Below are positions 46,557 to 57,200 of a stretch of 64,000 nt of DNA, one piece after another. This DNA comes from Myxococcales bacterium. Lineage in GTDB: Bacteria > Myxococcota > Polyangia > Nannocystales > Nannocystaceae. Below the pieces are notes generated by a model. That model did not search any database, was not told the DNA's origin, and was given only the letters and a program-made list of their open reading frames with translations. A program made the translations under genes and the position numbers. The number at the start of each line of letters is the position of its first letter. Within the stretch, counting starts at the first letter, position 1. The stretch is taken from positions 62,001 through 126,000 of the forward strand of contig JAEUJW010000079.1 in assembly GCA_016793465.1 (NCBI GenBank). The letters are read 5' to 3'.

Positions 46557-47311
46557 AGGCCGAGCGAGAGCAGGATCATGCTGGCGGCGTAGTCGGCGAC
46601 GAGGATGAAGACGATGGTGTAGACGACGGTGTTGTTGGCGGCCCGGCCGACGCCCTCGGCGCCGCCGGAGGTCTGGAGCCCGAGGTAGCCGGCGATCAGG
46701 CCGACCGCGGTGCCGAACACCAGGCACTTGGCCATGCCGACGTAGAGGTCGACCATCGAGACCTGGCTGTAGAGGTTGACCATGAAGGTGCCGTGGTCGA
46801 CGCCGCAGATCGGCACGGCGAACAGCCACCCGCTGGCGATGCCGAGGATGGTGGCGAGGATGTTGAGCAGCGGGGTGATGAGGGCGCAGGCGACCAGGCC
46901 GGGCACGACGACGTAGCGGATCGGGTCGACCGACATGACCGCGAGCGCGTCGATCTGGCCGCGGACCTTCATCGTGCCGATGCGGGCGGCGATCGACGAG
47001 CCGGCCTGGGCGGCGACCATCACCGAGGCGAGCGCCGGGCTGAACTCGCGGAACACCGAGGTCGCGAGCAGCGAGGACAGCAGGCCCTCGGTGCCCATGC
47101 TGCGGAGGATGTGCACGCTCTGCAGCGAGATGACGGCGCCGACCGGGGCGACCGCGAGGCCCACGGGCACGAGGCAGCGGCGGACCAGCAGGTCGGCGAT
47201 GCGCACGGTCTCACCGAGGTAGCGCGGTCCGGTGACGAGCGAGCGAACGATGGCAAGCAGATAGACGACGACGGATCCGAGGGTCTCCAGGAGGCGCAGG
47301 ACCGCAGTCAC
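46553..47311 (-). CDS. mlaE: MlaE-type permease (first copy)
   Basis: 252 residues. LVPVGLAVAPVGAVISLQSV, ALASVMVAAQAGSSIAARIG, QIDALAVMSVDPIRYVVVPG and VGRAANNTVVYTIVFILVAD are the YrbE/MlaE hallmarks. First gene of the operon; the second permease is only about 30% similar by eye, so the pair is not a recent duplication. It starts next to a 387-bp divergent region. Confidence 0.92.
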   Translation of the reverse strand: MTAVLRLLETLGSVVVYLLAIVRSLVTGPRYLGETVRIADLLVRRCLVPVGLAVAPVGAVISLQSVHILRSMGTEGLLSSLLATSVFREFSPALASVMVAAQAGSSIAARIGTMKVRGQIDALAVMSVDPIRYVVVPGLVACALITPLLNILATILGIASGWLFAVPICGVDHGTFMVNLYSQVSMVDLYVGMAKCLVFGTAVGLIAGYLGLQTSGGAEGVGRAANNTVVYTIVFILVADYAASMILLSLGL

Positions 47312-47698
47312 TGCGAACCTCCGCCGGCGGTGTGACAGCGGCCGTTCGGGCCGTTGTTCGGACCGTCGTTCCTTCCGGGCTCGGCCCGGCTGTGGGACAG
47401 ACTTCGCATCCTCATCCGGAATGTAACAGAGTTGTCATGGGCGACCTACGAAATTACCGCGGAGACGGCGCGGCCTCTGCAAGGGCGCGGCAAGGCGTGC
47501 GTTGACGCCCTGCCCGGGATCCCGATCACAGGCGGACAGGTGTTTGCATGTCGGGGCGACCGCCGGGCTCCAGCGACCTGGGCCTTCGGTCAGGTCCGAT
47601 GGGTCCGGTCGCAAGGTCCGCTGGCAAGGGACATGCAGGGAACGCGGGAGATCGCAACAATTTGACTTGTGCCGGCCGGGCGCGCCAAGTTCTAACCG
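47312..47698. other. 387-bp divergent intergenic region
   Basis: No supported gene. GGCC-based inverted repeats lie near the Mla operon start (about 47338-47360), and TTGACT (47672-47677) upstream of the SGNH gene is the best -35-like element, without a matching -10. A 103-residue frame at 47354-47665 has poor codon periodicity and is not accepted. Confidence 0.5.
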
Positions 47699-49480
47699 AT
47701 GCCTGTGCCGAGCCCACGGCCCCTCGAGCCCGCGCGCCCGCGGTTCCTGCTTGCGGTCACCCTGTCGCTGGGGGTGGGATGCGGCCCGCTGGGAGGCTGT
47801 CACTCGCAGCAGGGCACGCCTTCGGCGCGCGAGCCGGAGAGCGTGACGAGCGCAGCGGCCGAGGCGCCGCGTACGGTCGTCAAGCTGGCGCCGCCGGGGC
47901 CGACGCCGATGTTGACCGACGAGGCGCGCGCGGCACGGCTGCATGCGCAACGGGTTGCGCTCGGCGAGCGGGCCGCGTTGCTCGAGGACGCCACGGGTCA
48001 GCCGTTTCCGAGCCTGGCGCCGCTGTCCGGGGCGGATCCTCTGGTGCAGCCGGCGGTGGCGGGTGCGGGGCTCGGCGAGCCGGTGACCGCGGCGAGCAAC
48101 CTCGACGCGCTGCCGGGCTCGCAGACGGCGATGGCGGCGGCGGTCAACGGCAACCTGCTCGGCAACTTCATCCTGCTGGGCGGCGCCGGTGCGAGCGGGC
48201 TGACGCGCTTCCACGAGGCGCTGCGCACGCTGAAGCGCGGCGAGGACGCCGACGGCAAGGTGCGGGTGGTGGTGTACGGGGCGTCGCACACGGCGGCCGA
48301 CATCTACCCGAGCTACCTGCGGGCCTACCTGCAGCAGCGCTTCGGCGACGGCGGGACGGGGTTCGTGCCGCTGGTCCGGCCGAGCAAGTTCTATCGCCCG
48401 CTGGGGCTGACGCTCGAGGCCTCGCGCGGGTGGAAGGTGGACCACGCGCAGAAGGGCGAGCGGGACGACGGCCTGTTCGGCCTGTTCGGCGCGAGCGCTA
48501 CGAGCGCGAAGAAGCGGGACTTCGGCAGGGTGATCCCCGCGGTGGCCGGCAAGGACAAGGCCGCCGCGGCCGGCGAGCACAAGACCCGCTACGAGCTCTA
48601 CTTCCTGGTCCAGCCCGGGGGCGGCAAGTTTAAACTCAGCGTCGACGGCAAGCAGGTGGCGACCGTCAGCACCAGGGCCGGCAAGAACAAGCCGGCGTCG
48701 CCCGGATACTACGCGCTGGAGCGCGAGGGCGGACCGCACGCGGTCGAGGTCCAGCCGGTCGGCGACGGCGAGGTGCGGCTGTTCGGGATGACGCTGGAGA
48801 ACGACCGGGACGGAGTGGTGGTCGACAACCTGGGGATCGGTGGCACACGCGCGGCCAACCACCTCAAGTGGGACGAGCACGTGTGGGCCGACAACCTCAA
48901 GCGCCGCGCGCCGGACCTGGTGGTGCTCGCCTACGGGACCAATGAGTCGGTCGACGAGGACCAGCCGATCGCGGTGTACCGCGAGCACCTGCGCGAGGTG
49001 CTGGCCCGGCTGCGGCGCACGGCGCCGGAGGCCAGCTGCATGCTGGTGGGGCCGGGCGACTTCCCGACCAAGATCGCCGACGGGACGTTCGGGCCGCGGC
49101 CGCGCGTCGTCGCGATCGTGGCGACGCAGCGCGAGGTGGCGGCTGAGCAGGGCTGCGCCTTCTGGGACATGATGCAGTTCATGGGCGGCGAGCAGTCGAT
49201 GGTCACGTGGGCCGCGGCGCAGCCGGCGATGGCGCAGTCGGACCACTTGCACCTGACCCGCCGCGGCTACGCGCGCATGGGCATGGCGCTGACCGACGCG
49301 CTGATGTTCGACTACGACGCGGCGGCGATGCCGGGCCCGGTCCCGCTGGTGACGCCCGCGGGCACCGCGGTGGCGGCCTCGGAGCCGACCCCGGGCGCGG
49401 CTGTCCCGGCGGACAGCCGGCCGGTGACCACGGCCGGGACCGTGATGGCGGCCCCGTCGGCCCCGGCTTCGCAGCCGTAG
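47699..49480 (+). CDS. SGNH/GDSL-family lipoprotein hydrolase
   Basis: 593 residues. N-terminal signal with Cys-rich lipobox region (LGVGCGPLGGCHSQQ). The catalytic Ser196 is in VVYGASHTAADIYPS; block III Asn in VVLAYGTNESVDED; D515-H-L-H518 (QSDHLHLTRRGYARMG) completes the triad. Between blocks I and III lies a carbohydrate-binding-like beta region. Such exported SGNH enzymes commonly esterify or de-acetylate cell-wall polysaccharide. The C-terminus is Pro/Ala-rich and contains a TGTCC/GGACA motif copy (49401-49416, AVPADS). Confidence 0.85.
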   Translation: MPVPSPRPLEPARPRFLLAVTLSLGVGCGPLGGCHSQQGTPSAREPESVTSAAAEAPRTVVKLAPPGPTPMLTDEARAARLHAQRVALGERAALLEDATGQPFPSLAPLSGADPLVQPAVAGAGLGEPVTAASNLDALPGSQTAMAAAVNGNLLGNFILLGGAGASGLTRFHEALRTLKRGEDADGKVRVVVYGASHTAADIYPSYLRAYLQQRFGDGGTGFVPLVRPSKFYRPLGLTLEASRGWKVDHAQKGERDDGLFGLFGASATSAKKRDFGRVIPAVAGKDKAAAAGEHKTRYELYFLVQPGGGKFKLSVDGKQVATVSTRAGKNKPASPGYYALEREGGPHAVEVQPVGDGEVRLFGMTLENDRDGVVVDNLGIGGTRAANHLKWDEHVWADNLKRRAPDLVVLAYGTNESVDEDQPIAVYREHLREVLARLRRTAPEASCMLVGPGDFPTKIADGTFGPRPRVVAIVATQREVAAEQGCAFWDMMQFMGGEQSMVTWAAAQPAMAQSDHLHLTRRGYARMGMALTDALMFDYDAAAMPGPVPLVTPAGTAVAASEPTPGAAVPADSRPVTTAGTVMAAPSAPASQP

Positions 49481-49507
49481 GCTGTCGGCTGTCCGAACGG
49501 GCAGGTG
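49401..49507 (+). repeat. Two copies of the TGTCC/GGACA motif at a gene end
   Basis: CTGTCCCGGCGGACAG at 49401-49416 lies within the coding sequence (AVPADS), and GCTGTCCGAACGGGCAGGTG at 49488-49507 just after the stop. Both read in the same direction as the others. Confidence 0.75.
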
Positions 49508-49525
49508 GGGTCGGCGGCGCCGCGC

Positions 49526-49547
49526 GGCGGCTCGTCGGCGAGCCGCC
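49526..49547. terminator. GGCGGCTC/GAGCCGCC hairpin
   Basis: 8-bp stem, 6-nt loop, between the convergent SGNH and desaturase-like genes. Confidence 0.6.
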
Positions 49548-49568
49548 AAAGGCGATGGGAGAGGAGGG

Positions 49569-50378
49569 CTAGATGATCATCCGGCGCGAGACCTCGGGGA
49601 GGTGTCGATCGGGGATGTGGGGGAACACGTGGTGGAGGAAGTGGAAGCGGATGCCGACCAGGTTTTCCCAGCCGACGACGATGGTCCACAGATGGGCGAT
49701 GAGCAGCGGAAAGCGAGGCGGTCGAACCTGGCCCCAGAGCCAGGGGGCATGGACGAACCAGCTGAAGACCATCCAAGCGATCGTGTTGGCGACGCGGACG
49801 GTGATATTGAAGAGGAGAAAGCCCTCCCAGCCGACCGCGGTCATGAGTGCGACGTAGACAGCGGCCCGTGCGGTGAGACCGGCGATGAGGCGCGGACGCA
49901 AGCCGAAGCGTTGGATGTAGTCGACGACCGACAGCTCGGGCTGGAAAAAGCACCAGAACAGCGAGCGGAGGGCAGACCGCTGCATCATGAGCAGGTCCGG
50001 GTCACGAGCGCTGCCCTCCTCACGATGGTGAAGGTGGTGGATTTCGCGGAGCTCGCGGTAGCCGAGGTAGAGCGGGCCGACGAGGACGAGGAACACGCGC
50101 GCGGGGTGCCAGCGAGCGGCCCTGCGATCGTCGGCATGCAAGGCCTGATGGAACCGGTTGAGGTATCGGAGGAAGAAGACGACTCCGAGCACGCCTCCGA
50201 CCGGGGTCGGTAGCCAGCCGAGCGTGGTGACGGCGAATGTGACGTAGAACGCGACGGCCCAGCCGAACATCGGGTTCTCGTAGCGACGCACGGGGTCCGG
50301 GGGGTACTGAACCCAGGCTTGCTGTTCGGTGAAGCGCGGAGTCAGGGGCCGCACGGGGTGGGCGATTTCGAACGGCAC
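49569..50378 (-). CDS. Membrane fatty-acid-desaturase/carotenoid-hydroxylase-like protein
   Basis: 269 residues with about four membrane segments. Three His boxes hold the diiron site: HQALH (residues about 78-82), HHLHH (about 115-119) and HFLHH (about 247-251). The pattern HxxxH/HxxHH/HxxHH fits desaturases and beta-carotene hydroxylases/ketolases. Which of these is not clear. Next to a geranylgeranyl-reductase-like gene, a role in isoprenoid or membrane-lipid modification is plausible. Confidence 0.8.
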   Translation of the reverse strand: MPFEIAHPVRPLTPRFTEQQAWVQYPPDPVRRYENPMFGWAVAFYVTFAVTTLGWLPTPVGGVLGVVFFLRYLNRFHQALHADDRRAARWHPARVFLVLVGPLYLGYRELREIHHLHHREEGSARDPDLLMMQRSALRSLFWCFFQPELSVVDYIQRFGLRPRLIAGLTARAAVYVALMTAVGWEGFLLFNITVRVANTIAWMVFSWFVHAPWLWGQVRPPRFPLLIAHLWTIVVGWENLVGIRFHFLHHVFPHIPDRHLPEVSRRMII

Positions 50379-50453
50379 CCCTGGGTCATAGCGGGAATTA
50401 TGCGGCTCGCCAAGCGCGATAAGGGCACCGCGGGGGCGTCCTGGCCCCCGATT

Positions 50454-51674
50454 CTACCGCTGCGCGATATCGAGCGAGGGCAGCGCCGAGGGCAGCCCGC
50501 GGGGGACGGCCACCGGGGCGGGCAGGCCGGGGCGGGCCCAGCGGAACATGTAGTTGCGGATGACGCTGCGCACGAGGGTCTGACAGTGCCACCAGACCAG
50601 GCGCTGGAGGAGGGGCGAGCGGACGCCGTAGATGAGGCGGGCGCCGCGGTAGCGCCGGCGCAGGGCGCGGCCCATGGGGCTGGAGTGGACGCGCTGGGCG
50701 TAGTCGGTGAAGCGGAAGTCGTCGGCGGCGAAGGCGTCGAGCACGGCGCGGGAGGCGAGGTCGCCGTAGCCCATGGCGAGGGAGATGCCCTCGCCGAGCA
50801 GGGGGTCGGCGCCGGCGGCGTCGCCGGCGAGGATGACGCCCGGGGCCGAGAGGCGGGTGCGCGGGGTGAAGGTGTGGATCGGGTGGCCCTCGATCTTGCA
50901 GTCCTCGAGGCGGAGGCCCTGCTTGATGAGCTCGGGGGCGAGGAACTCCTTCAAGGAGCCGGACGAGGTGGCCTCGACGGTGCGGCTGTCGTAGACCCCG
51001 AGGTTTCGCATGGGCTTGCCGCCGTCGACCATCGGGAAGCTCCAGAAGTAGCCCTGCATGCCGTCGGGGACGAAGCGAAAGTCGAAGATGGCCTCGTCCC
51101 TGGGGTGCGGGGGCTCGCTGCCGCCGGGCGGAGGCGGCGTGATCACCTCGATCACGCGGGCGACCGGGCCGCCGTCCTCGCCGTGGACCGCGCGGCGGAC
51201 GACGCCCTTCGAACCGTCACATCCGACGACCACGCGGGCGCGGTAGACCCCGCGCGAGGTGTGGACCTCGACGCCGCTGGCGGTCGGGCGCACGTCGTCG
51301 ACCCGGGTCTGGTCCTGCAAGGCGATGCCGCTCTGCTGGACCTTGCCGGCCAGCCAGGCGTCGAACTCGCGGCGGCGCACCACGTGGAAGGCGATGTGGC
51401 TGAGGGTGATCGGGAAGCCGCGGTCCTTGAAGTTGAGCTGGGCGACGCGCGCGTCGGCGTAGGGGACCTCGTTGATGTCGAGGCCGAGGTTCTTCAGGAT
51501 GACGTCGACGTCGGACACGACCCCGCCGCCGCACAGCTTGTAGCGGGGGTGGCTCGCCTTCTCGAGCACGAGGGTGCGGGCGGCCATCGTCGGGTCGAGG
51601 CGGGCGAGGTGCAGCGCCGTGGAGCAGCCGGATGGGCCGGAGCCCACGATGATGGCGTCGAAGTCGGTCTTCAT
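50454..51674 (-). CDS. Geranylgeranyl-reductase-family FAD oxidoreductase
   Basis: 406 residues from the ATG at 51674, with AGGGAG about 9 nt before it. FAD site DAIIVGSGPSGCSTALHLAR, RxxxCGGG region (HPRYKLCGGGVVSD), GCDGSKGVVRRAVHG and LAGDAAGADPLLGEGISLAM. The family saturates isoprenoid chains (chlorophyll, archaeal lipids, carotenoids). A 75-bp gap separates it from the desaturase-like gene. Confidence 0.9.
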   Translation of the reverse strand: MKTDFDAIIVGSGPSGCSTALHLARLDPTMAARTLVLEKASHPRYKLCGGGVVSDVDVILKNLGLDINEVPYADARVAQLNFKDRGFPITLSHIAFHVVRRREFDAWLAGKVQQSGIALQDQTRVDDVRPTASGVEVHTSRGVYRARVVVGCDGSKGVVRRAVHGEDGGPVARVIEVITPPPPGGSEPPHPRDEAIFDFRFVPDGMQGYFWSFPMVDGGKPMRNLGVYDSRTVEATSSGSLKEFLAPELIKQGLRLEDCKIEGHPIHTFTPRTRLSAPGVILAGDAAGADPLLGEGISLAMGYGDLASRAVLDAFAADDFRFTDYAQRVHSSPMGRALRRRYRGARLIYGVRSPLLQRLVWWHCQTLVRSVIRNYMFRWARPGLPAPVAVPRGLPSALPSLDIAQR

Positions 51675-51748
51675 GACGAGCTCCCTGGGGAGTGCCAGGG
51701 TAGCGCGCCTTCGCACTGGCAGGATCTGATGCCAAGCCGTGCGCGCTC

Positions 51749-52513
51749 TCACCCGTGGCGGGCGACCACCTGGGTCTCGAAGGCGTGGCCGATGGAGCCA
51801 TGGACATCGAAGAGGAGGGCGTCCACCAGACCAACGCCGTTCGGCTGCGAGGTGTGCCGTGCGGCCAACTGCACCCAGGACCCCGAGGGCAGACGGTGGA
51901 GGTGGAGCGTGAGGTCGGCGTTGACGAAGGAATAGCGGGAGAAGTCGAGGACGAAGCCTACGCCGTTGATCGCGTCGGCGACGATCAGGAGGCGCTGCAG
52001 CGGGGTGAGTGGTTCGCCGGCGACGAGCGGGTGGCGGGGGCGCAGCCACAGCGCGCCGTCCTCGGCGCGGCGGCCCTCGACGGCGGTGTGGTAGCCGACG
52101 TCCCAGCGGAAGAACTCGAAGTGATGGGGCGGGAGGGCCTCGGGGTCGGCGGGGCGGGGGGCCGGCAGGGCGTGCGCGGGCAGCTCGACGGCGGCGGTGC
52201 GCACGTAGAGGGCCGAGGCGCGGGCGAGCGGGCGGCCGTCGGCGACGATGGAGCCCTCGAGGCCGAGGATCTTCTGGCCGCGGCGGGTGACCTCGGCGGT
52301 GGTGTGGAGCGGCGCGCCGATGGGGAGGGGGCGGTGGAAGTCGATGGTGAAGCGGGCGCACTGCCAGTCGTCGCCGACGAGCTGCTCCATGGCGCGGGCG
52401 ACGAGGGCCGCGGGCGGGCCGCCGTGCTGGTGGGCGTCGTGCCAGGGGCCGCGGGTCAGGGTGGTGGCGACGAGGGCGTCGGCCTCGCGGGTGTAGAAGG
52501 CGTCCGCGGACAT
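51749..52513 (-). CDS. Acyl-CoA thioesterase-like (double hotdog) protein
   Basis: 254 residues. Two hotdog halves: GGPPAALVARAMEQLVGDDW with FTIDFHRPLPIGAPLHTTAEV, and LQRLLIVADAINGVGFVLDF with QLAARHTSQPNGVGLVDALL. They match the TesB-like/thioesterase_4HBT_3 group that hydrolyses acyl-CoA. TAGCGT ends 9 nt before the ATG. First gene of the lipid-related minus-strand cluster. Confidence 0.87.
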   Translation of the reverse strand: MSADAFYTREADALVATTLTRGPWHDAHQHGGPPAALVARAMEQLVGDDWQCARFTIDFHRPLPIGAPLHTTAEVTRRGQKILGLEGSIVADGRPLARASALYVRTAAVELPAHALPAPRPADPEALPPHHFEFFRWDVGYHTAVEGRRAEDGALWLRPRHPLVAGEPLTPLQRLLIVADAINGVGFVLDFSRYSFVNADLTLHLHRLPSGSWVQLAARHTSQPNGVGLVDALLFDVHGSIGHAFETQVVARHG

Positions 52514-52541
52514 GCGGAGGGGACGCTAGCACAGCGCGGCG

Positions 52542-54083
52542 TCAGCGGATGCCGGCGGCGGAGGCGACGAGCTGACCGCTGAGCGAGACACTGGGCGGGA
52601 CGACGGGTGCGATCGGCAGCTTGATGGTGAAGACGGTGCCGTCGCCGGGCTTGCTGATCACGTCGATGTCGGCGCCCATCATGGCGCACAGCTCGCGGGT
52701 GATGGCGAGGCCGAGGCCGGCGCCCTCGTAGCGGCGGGTCGGGGAGGCGTCGATCTGGGTGAACTTCTCGAAGATCACGGCGAGCTTGTCGGGCTCGATG
52801 CCGATGCCGGTGTCGCGGATCTTGAAGGTGAGGATCGACTCGCCGGGGTCGCGGTGGGCGGACAGGCCGATCTCGCCGTCGTTGGTGAACTTGACCGAGT
52901 TGCCGAGCAGGTTGAGCAGGATCTGCTTCAGCTTGCCGCGGTCGGCGATCACCGAGCCGATGTCCTCGTTGCAGTCGATGACGAGCGAGTTGCGGCGCTT
53001 GCGGGCCTGCGGGAGGATCGTCTGCTCGACCTCGCGGACGAAGTCGACGACGTTGAACTGCTCCTGGATCAGCTCCATGCGGCCGGCCTCGATCTTCGAG
53101 AGGTCGAGGATGCCGCCGATGAGGCCGAGCAGGTGCTTGGCCGAGAGCACCACGTTCTTCAGGTCGGGCATGACCTGGCGGACGCGGGTCGACTCGTCCT
53201 CGCGGGCCTCGTCCATGATCAGCTCGGTGTAGCCGATGATCGAGTTGAGCGGGGTCCGCAGCTCGTGGCTCATGTTGGCCAGGAACTGGCTCTTGGCGCG
53301 GTTGGCCGCCTCGGCGCCGTCGCGGGCGCGCTCGGCGTCGATGCGGGCCGACTCGAGGCTGCGGTTGGCCAGCTCGAGCAGCTGGTTCGACACGGCCAGC
53401 GCGTTGCGGGCGCGCTCGGACTCCTGCAGGGCCTCGAGGATGCGCTGGTTGAGCGCGCGGACCATGAACCACAGCACCCAGAACGCGGCGGGCGGGATGA
53501 ACAGCTTGATCGTGAACTCGGACCACGAGTCGAGCACCGTCTCGCCGTGCAGCGAGCCGCGGATCGCCACGCTGGTGATGTAGACGGCGCACACGCAGGC
53601 CACGTTGTAGGCGCTGGCGCGGAACGAGCGCGTGCGGAAGGCGATGCCGGGCAGCAGGACGACGAGCGCGTAGGCCGAGGCGCCGAGCACCAGCGACGAC
53701 AGCGGCGAGCCGGTGATGACGATGCTCGCCGTGCAGAAGTAGGCGGTGAGGATGACCATCACCTCCGACATGCGGATCAGCGTCGTGCGGGTGACGGCCG
53801 CGGTGGCGTAGCAGCACGAGGCGCACACCACCCACGCGAGGGCGTTGACGCGTTCCCACGACTCGGTGTTGAGCGACGACGACAGCAGCATGACTGCGCC
53901 GACGACGGCGGCGGCGGAGCCGGCGAGGAGCATCACGCCGATGCGCACCTGACGGATGACCTCGTCGGGCAGCGACGCGAACGTCATCGCACGCCCACGA
54001 CCAGGCATGGCCTGGCTCTGGCCCGCATCCGTCAAGGTGGACACTGCCCTGACTGTAGCGAAACTCGGGAGGTCGTGGATCAT
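52542..54083 (-). CDS. Membrane sensor histidine kinase
   Basis: 513 residues. About six membrane segments (residues 45-230, MASE-like), a short coiled coil, then HisKA with His273 ([20 protein letters not shown]) and HATPase ([45 protein letters not shown]). No receiver. Starts at 54008 or 53987 ([10 protein letters not shown]) are alternatives and would remove a non-conserved N-terminus. No cognate regulator nearby; the receiver at 37106 is one candidate. Confidence 0.93.
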   Translation of the reverse strand: MIHDLPSFATVRAVSTLTDAGQSQAMPGRGRAMTFASLPDEVIRQVRIGVMLLAGSAAAVVGAVMLLSSSLNTESWERVNALAWVVCASCCYATAAVTRTTLIRMSEVMVILTAYFCTASIVITGSPLSSLVLGASAYALVVLLPGIAFRTRSFRASAYNVACVCAVYITSVAIRGSLHGETVLDSWSEFTIKLFIPPAAFWVLWFMVRALNQRILEALQESERARNALAVSNQLLELANRSLESARIDAERARDGAEAANRAKSQFLANMSHELRTPLNSIIGYTELIMDEAREDESTRVRQVMPDLKNVVLSAKHLLGLIGGILDLSKIEAGRMELIQEQFNVVDFVREVEQTILPQARKRRNSLVIDCNEDIGSVIADRGKLKQILLNLLGNSVKFTNDGEIGLSAHRDPGESILTFKIRDTGIGIEPDKLAVIFEKFTQIDASPTRRYEGAGLGLAITRELCAMMGADIDVISKPGDGTVFTIKLPIAPVVPPSVSLSGQLVASAAGIR

Positions 54084-54220
54084 GCGGCTGCGGCTGCGGG
54101 CGCAATTCTGCGCGAGCGCGGTGCAATCGCAGCGTCGGCGAGCGGGCGTGGGGGCGTGGCGGGGGGCGCGGCGGGGGCGATAGGGCGCCTCGGGGGATGC
54201 GCGGACGAGTGGACCCGGTT

Positions 54221-57200
54221 TCAGGGCGGGTCCAGGCGGCCGAGGCCGCAGATCTCCGCGAGGGGGCGACCTGTCTCTTGAGACCGCCGGAGCTGGGCCG
54301 CTCGCCAGTAGGTGTAGATCACCGGGATGAGCTCGAGGGTGAGGAAGGCGCTCGACAACAAGCCGCCGATCATCGGCGCCGCGATTCGTTTCATGACGTC
54401 AGCGCCGCTGCCGGTGGCCCACAACAGCGGAGTCAGGCCGATCAGCATGGTGGCCACGGTCATGAGCTTGGGGCGGACGCGCAGGACGGTGCCCTCCATG
54501 TGGGCCCAGATGATGTCGCTGCGGTCGCGGATCTTGCCGGCCCGCAGGCGGCGCTCGAACGCGTGGTCGATGTAGACGATCATGACGACGCCGGTCTGGG
54601 CGGCGAGGCCGACCAGGGCGATCACGCCGACCCACACGGCGGTCGAGAGGCGGTAGTCGAGCAGCCACAACATCCACGCGCTGCCGACCAGGGCGAAGGG
54701 GATCGAGAGCAGGACGATCAGCACTTCGGTGAGGTTGCGAAATTGCAGGTACAGCAGCAGCGCTACCAGCAGCAGCGCGAGCGGCACGAGCACGCGCATG
54801 CGGGCCTCCATGGCCTCGAGCTGCTCGTACTGGCCGGTCCAGCGCACGTACATGCCGGGGCCGAGCGCGACGGCGCCGCGCTCGATGGCCTCGTCGACGC
54901 GCGCGCGGGCGTCGTCGACGTAGCCGCCGAGGTCGCGCCAGGGCTCGAGGTCGATGTAGACGTAGCCGACGAGCAGGCCGGCCTCGCTGCGCAGCATGGG
55001 CGGGCCGTCGGCGAGCACGACCTCGGCGAGGCGGCCGAGCGGGACGGTGGCGGTGAGCTCGCCGGCGGAGGTCGCGGCGGCGCCGGGCCGCGGCGGCAGC
55101 GGGACCGGGAGATCGCGCAGGCGCTCGGGGGTGCCGCGGGTGTCCTCGCTGAGGCGGACCTGCACGGAGAAGCGGCGGCGGCCCTCGACGGTGGTGGTGA
55201 TCGTCTCGCCGCCGACGGCGGACTCGACGAGGTCGGTGAGGTCGGCCGGGCGCAGGCCGTGGCGCGCGAGGGCCTCGCGGTCGGGCACGATGTCGACGTA
55301 GACGCCGCCGAGGCTGCGCTCGTAGAGGATGCTGCGCGTGCCGGGCACGTCCTTCAGGAGCGCCTCGATCTCGAGGCCGGCGCGCTCGACGGCGGCGAGG
55401 TCGGGGCCGAAGACCTTGACGCCGACGGGGGTGCGCACGCCGGTGGTCAGCATGTCGACGCGGGCGCGGATCGGCATGGTGTAGGCGCCGGTCCAGCCGG
55501 GCAGCTGCAGGCTGGCGCTGAACTTGGCGATCAGCTCGTCCCAGGTCTCGGGGGTCCGCTCGGGCCAGAAGTAATTAAAAACTCCGTCGAGGGCGTCGGG
55601 GGTCCAGCCGGAGTGCCAGCGGGTGCGCTCGACCAGCGGCCACTGCTCGGGGGGCTTCAGCATGACGACGGTCTCGACCATGCTGAGCGGCGCGGGGTCG
55701 GTGGGGGTCTCGGCGCGGCCGACCTTGCCGAAGGTGCGCTCGACCTCGGGGAAGCCGGCGAAGACGGCGTCCTGGCGGGCGAGCTGGCGCTTGGCCTCCT
55801 CGATCGAGAGGCCGGGCAGGGTGGTCGGCATGTAGAGCACGTCGCCCTCGTTGAGGGCGGGCATGAACTCGTTGCCGAGGCGCAGGGCCACGGGGATCGC
55901 GGAGAGGATGGCGAGGCCGCCGATCGCCAGGGTGGTGAGCGGGCGGCGCAGGGCGATGTAGACGAACGGCTCGTAGACGGCGCGGATCAGGCGCGAGACC
56001 GGGTGGTCGACCTCGCGGCGGATCTTGCCGCGGATCAGCAGGTCGCGCAGGGCCGGCGCGAAGGTCACGCTCAGCAGGGCGGCGGCGAGCATGACGAACG
56101 TCTTGGTGTAGGCCAGCGGTTTAAATAGGCGGCCGGCCTGGCCCTCGAGGCCGAACACGGGGATGAAGGCGACGGCGATGATCAGCAGGCTGAAGAAGAT
56201 CGCCGGGGTGACCTCGCGGGCGGCCTCGCCGAGCAGGCGGCGGCGCTCGGGCTCGCTGATGTCCTTCGGGGCGTGCTCGAGGCGCTTGTGGCAGGCCTCG
56301 AGCATGACGATCTCGGCGTCGACGGTGGCGCCGATGGCGATGGCGATGCCGCCGAGCGACATGATCGTCGCCGGGATGCCGAGCCAGGCCATGGGGATGA
56401 AGGCGAGCAGCACGGCCAGCGGCAGGCTGAGGATCGGCAGCAGGGCGGAGCGCAGGTGCAGGAGGAAGATCAGGATGACGAGGGCGACGACGACGCCCTC
56501 CTCGATCAGGGCGTGTTTGAGGGTGTCGACGGCGCGGGTGATGAGGGCGGAGCGGTCGTAGGTGGTCACGACCTCGACGCCGGGCGGCAGGCCGGGGCCG
56601 ATCGAGGCCAGCTTATCCTTGACGCGGTCGATGACGTCGAGGGTGTGGGTGCCGTAGCGGGCGATGACGATGGCGCCGACGACCTCGCCCTGGCCGTCGA
56701 GCTCAGCGAGGCCGCGGCGGAGCTCGGGGCCGAGCTGGACGCGGCCGACGTCGCCGACGCGGACCGGCGTGCCGCCGGCGCTGGTGGTGACGACGAGGTC
56801 GGCGAGGTCGTGCTCGCCGCGGAGGTAGCCGCGGCCCCTGATGAAAGCCTCGCGGCCGCCGAGCTCGAGCACGCGGCCGCCGACCTCGGCGTTGCCGCGG
56901 CGGATCGCGTCGGCGACGCTGGTGGTCGTGAGGCCGTAGGCGCGCAGGCGTTCGGGGTCGAGCTGGACCTGGTACTGGCGTTCGAACCCGCCGACGGCGG
57001 CGACCTGGGCGACGCCGGGCACGCTCTCGAGCGCGTAGCGTAAATTGAAGTCCTGCAGGGCGCGCAGCTCGGCGAGGTCGTGGGCGCCGGTGCGGTCGAC
57101 GAGGGCGTACTCGAAGATCCAGCCGATGCCGGTGGCGTCGGGGCCGAGGGTGGGCGTGACGTCCTCCGGGAGGCGCGCCTTTATCCCGCTCATGTACTCC

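Noticed and set aside
47354..47665. 103-residue frame between the Mla and SGNH genes
   Set aside because: Poor codon periodicity, no domain, overlaps a likely promoter region.
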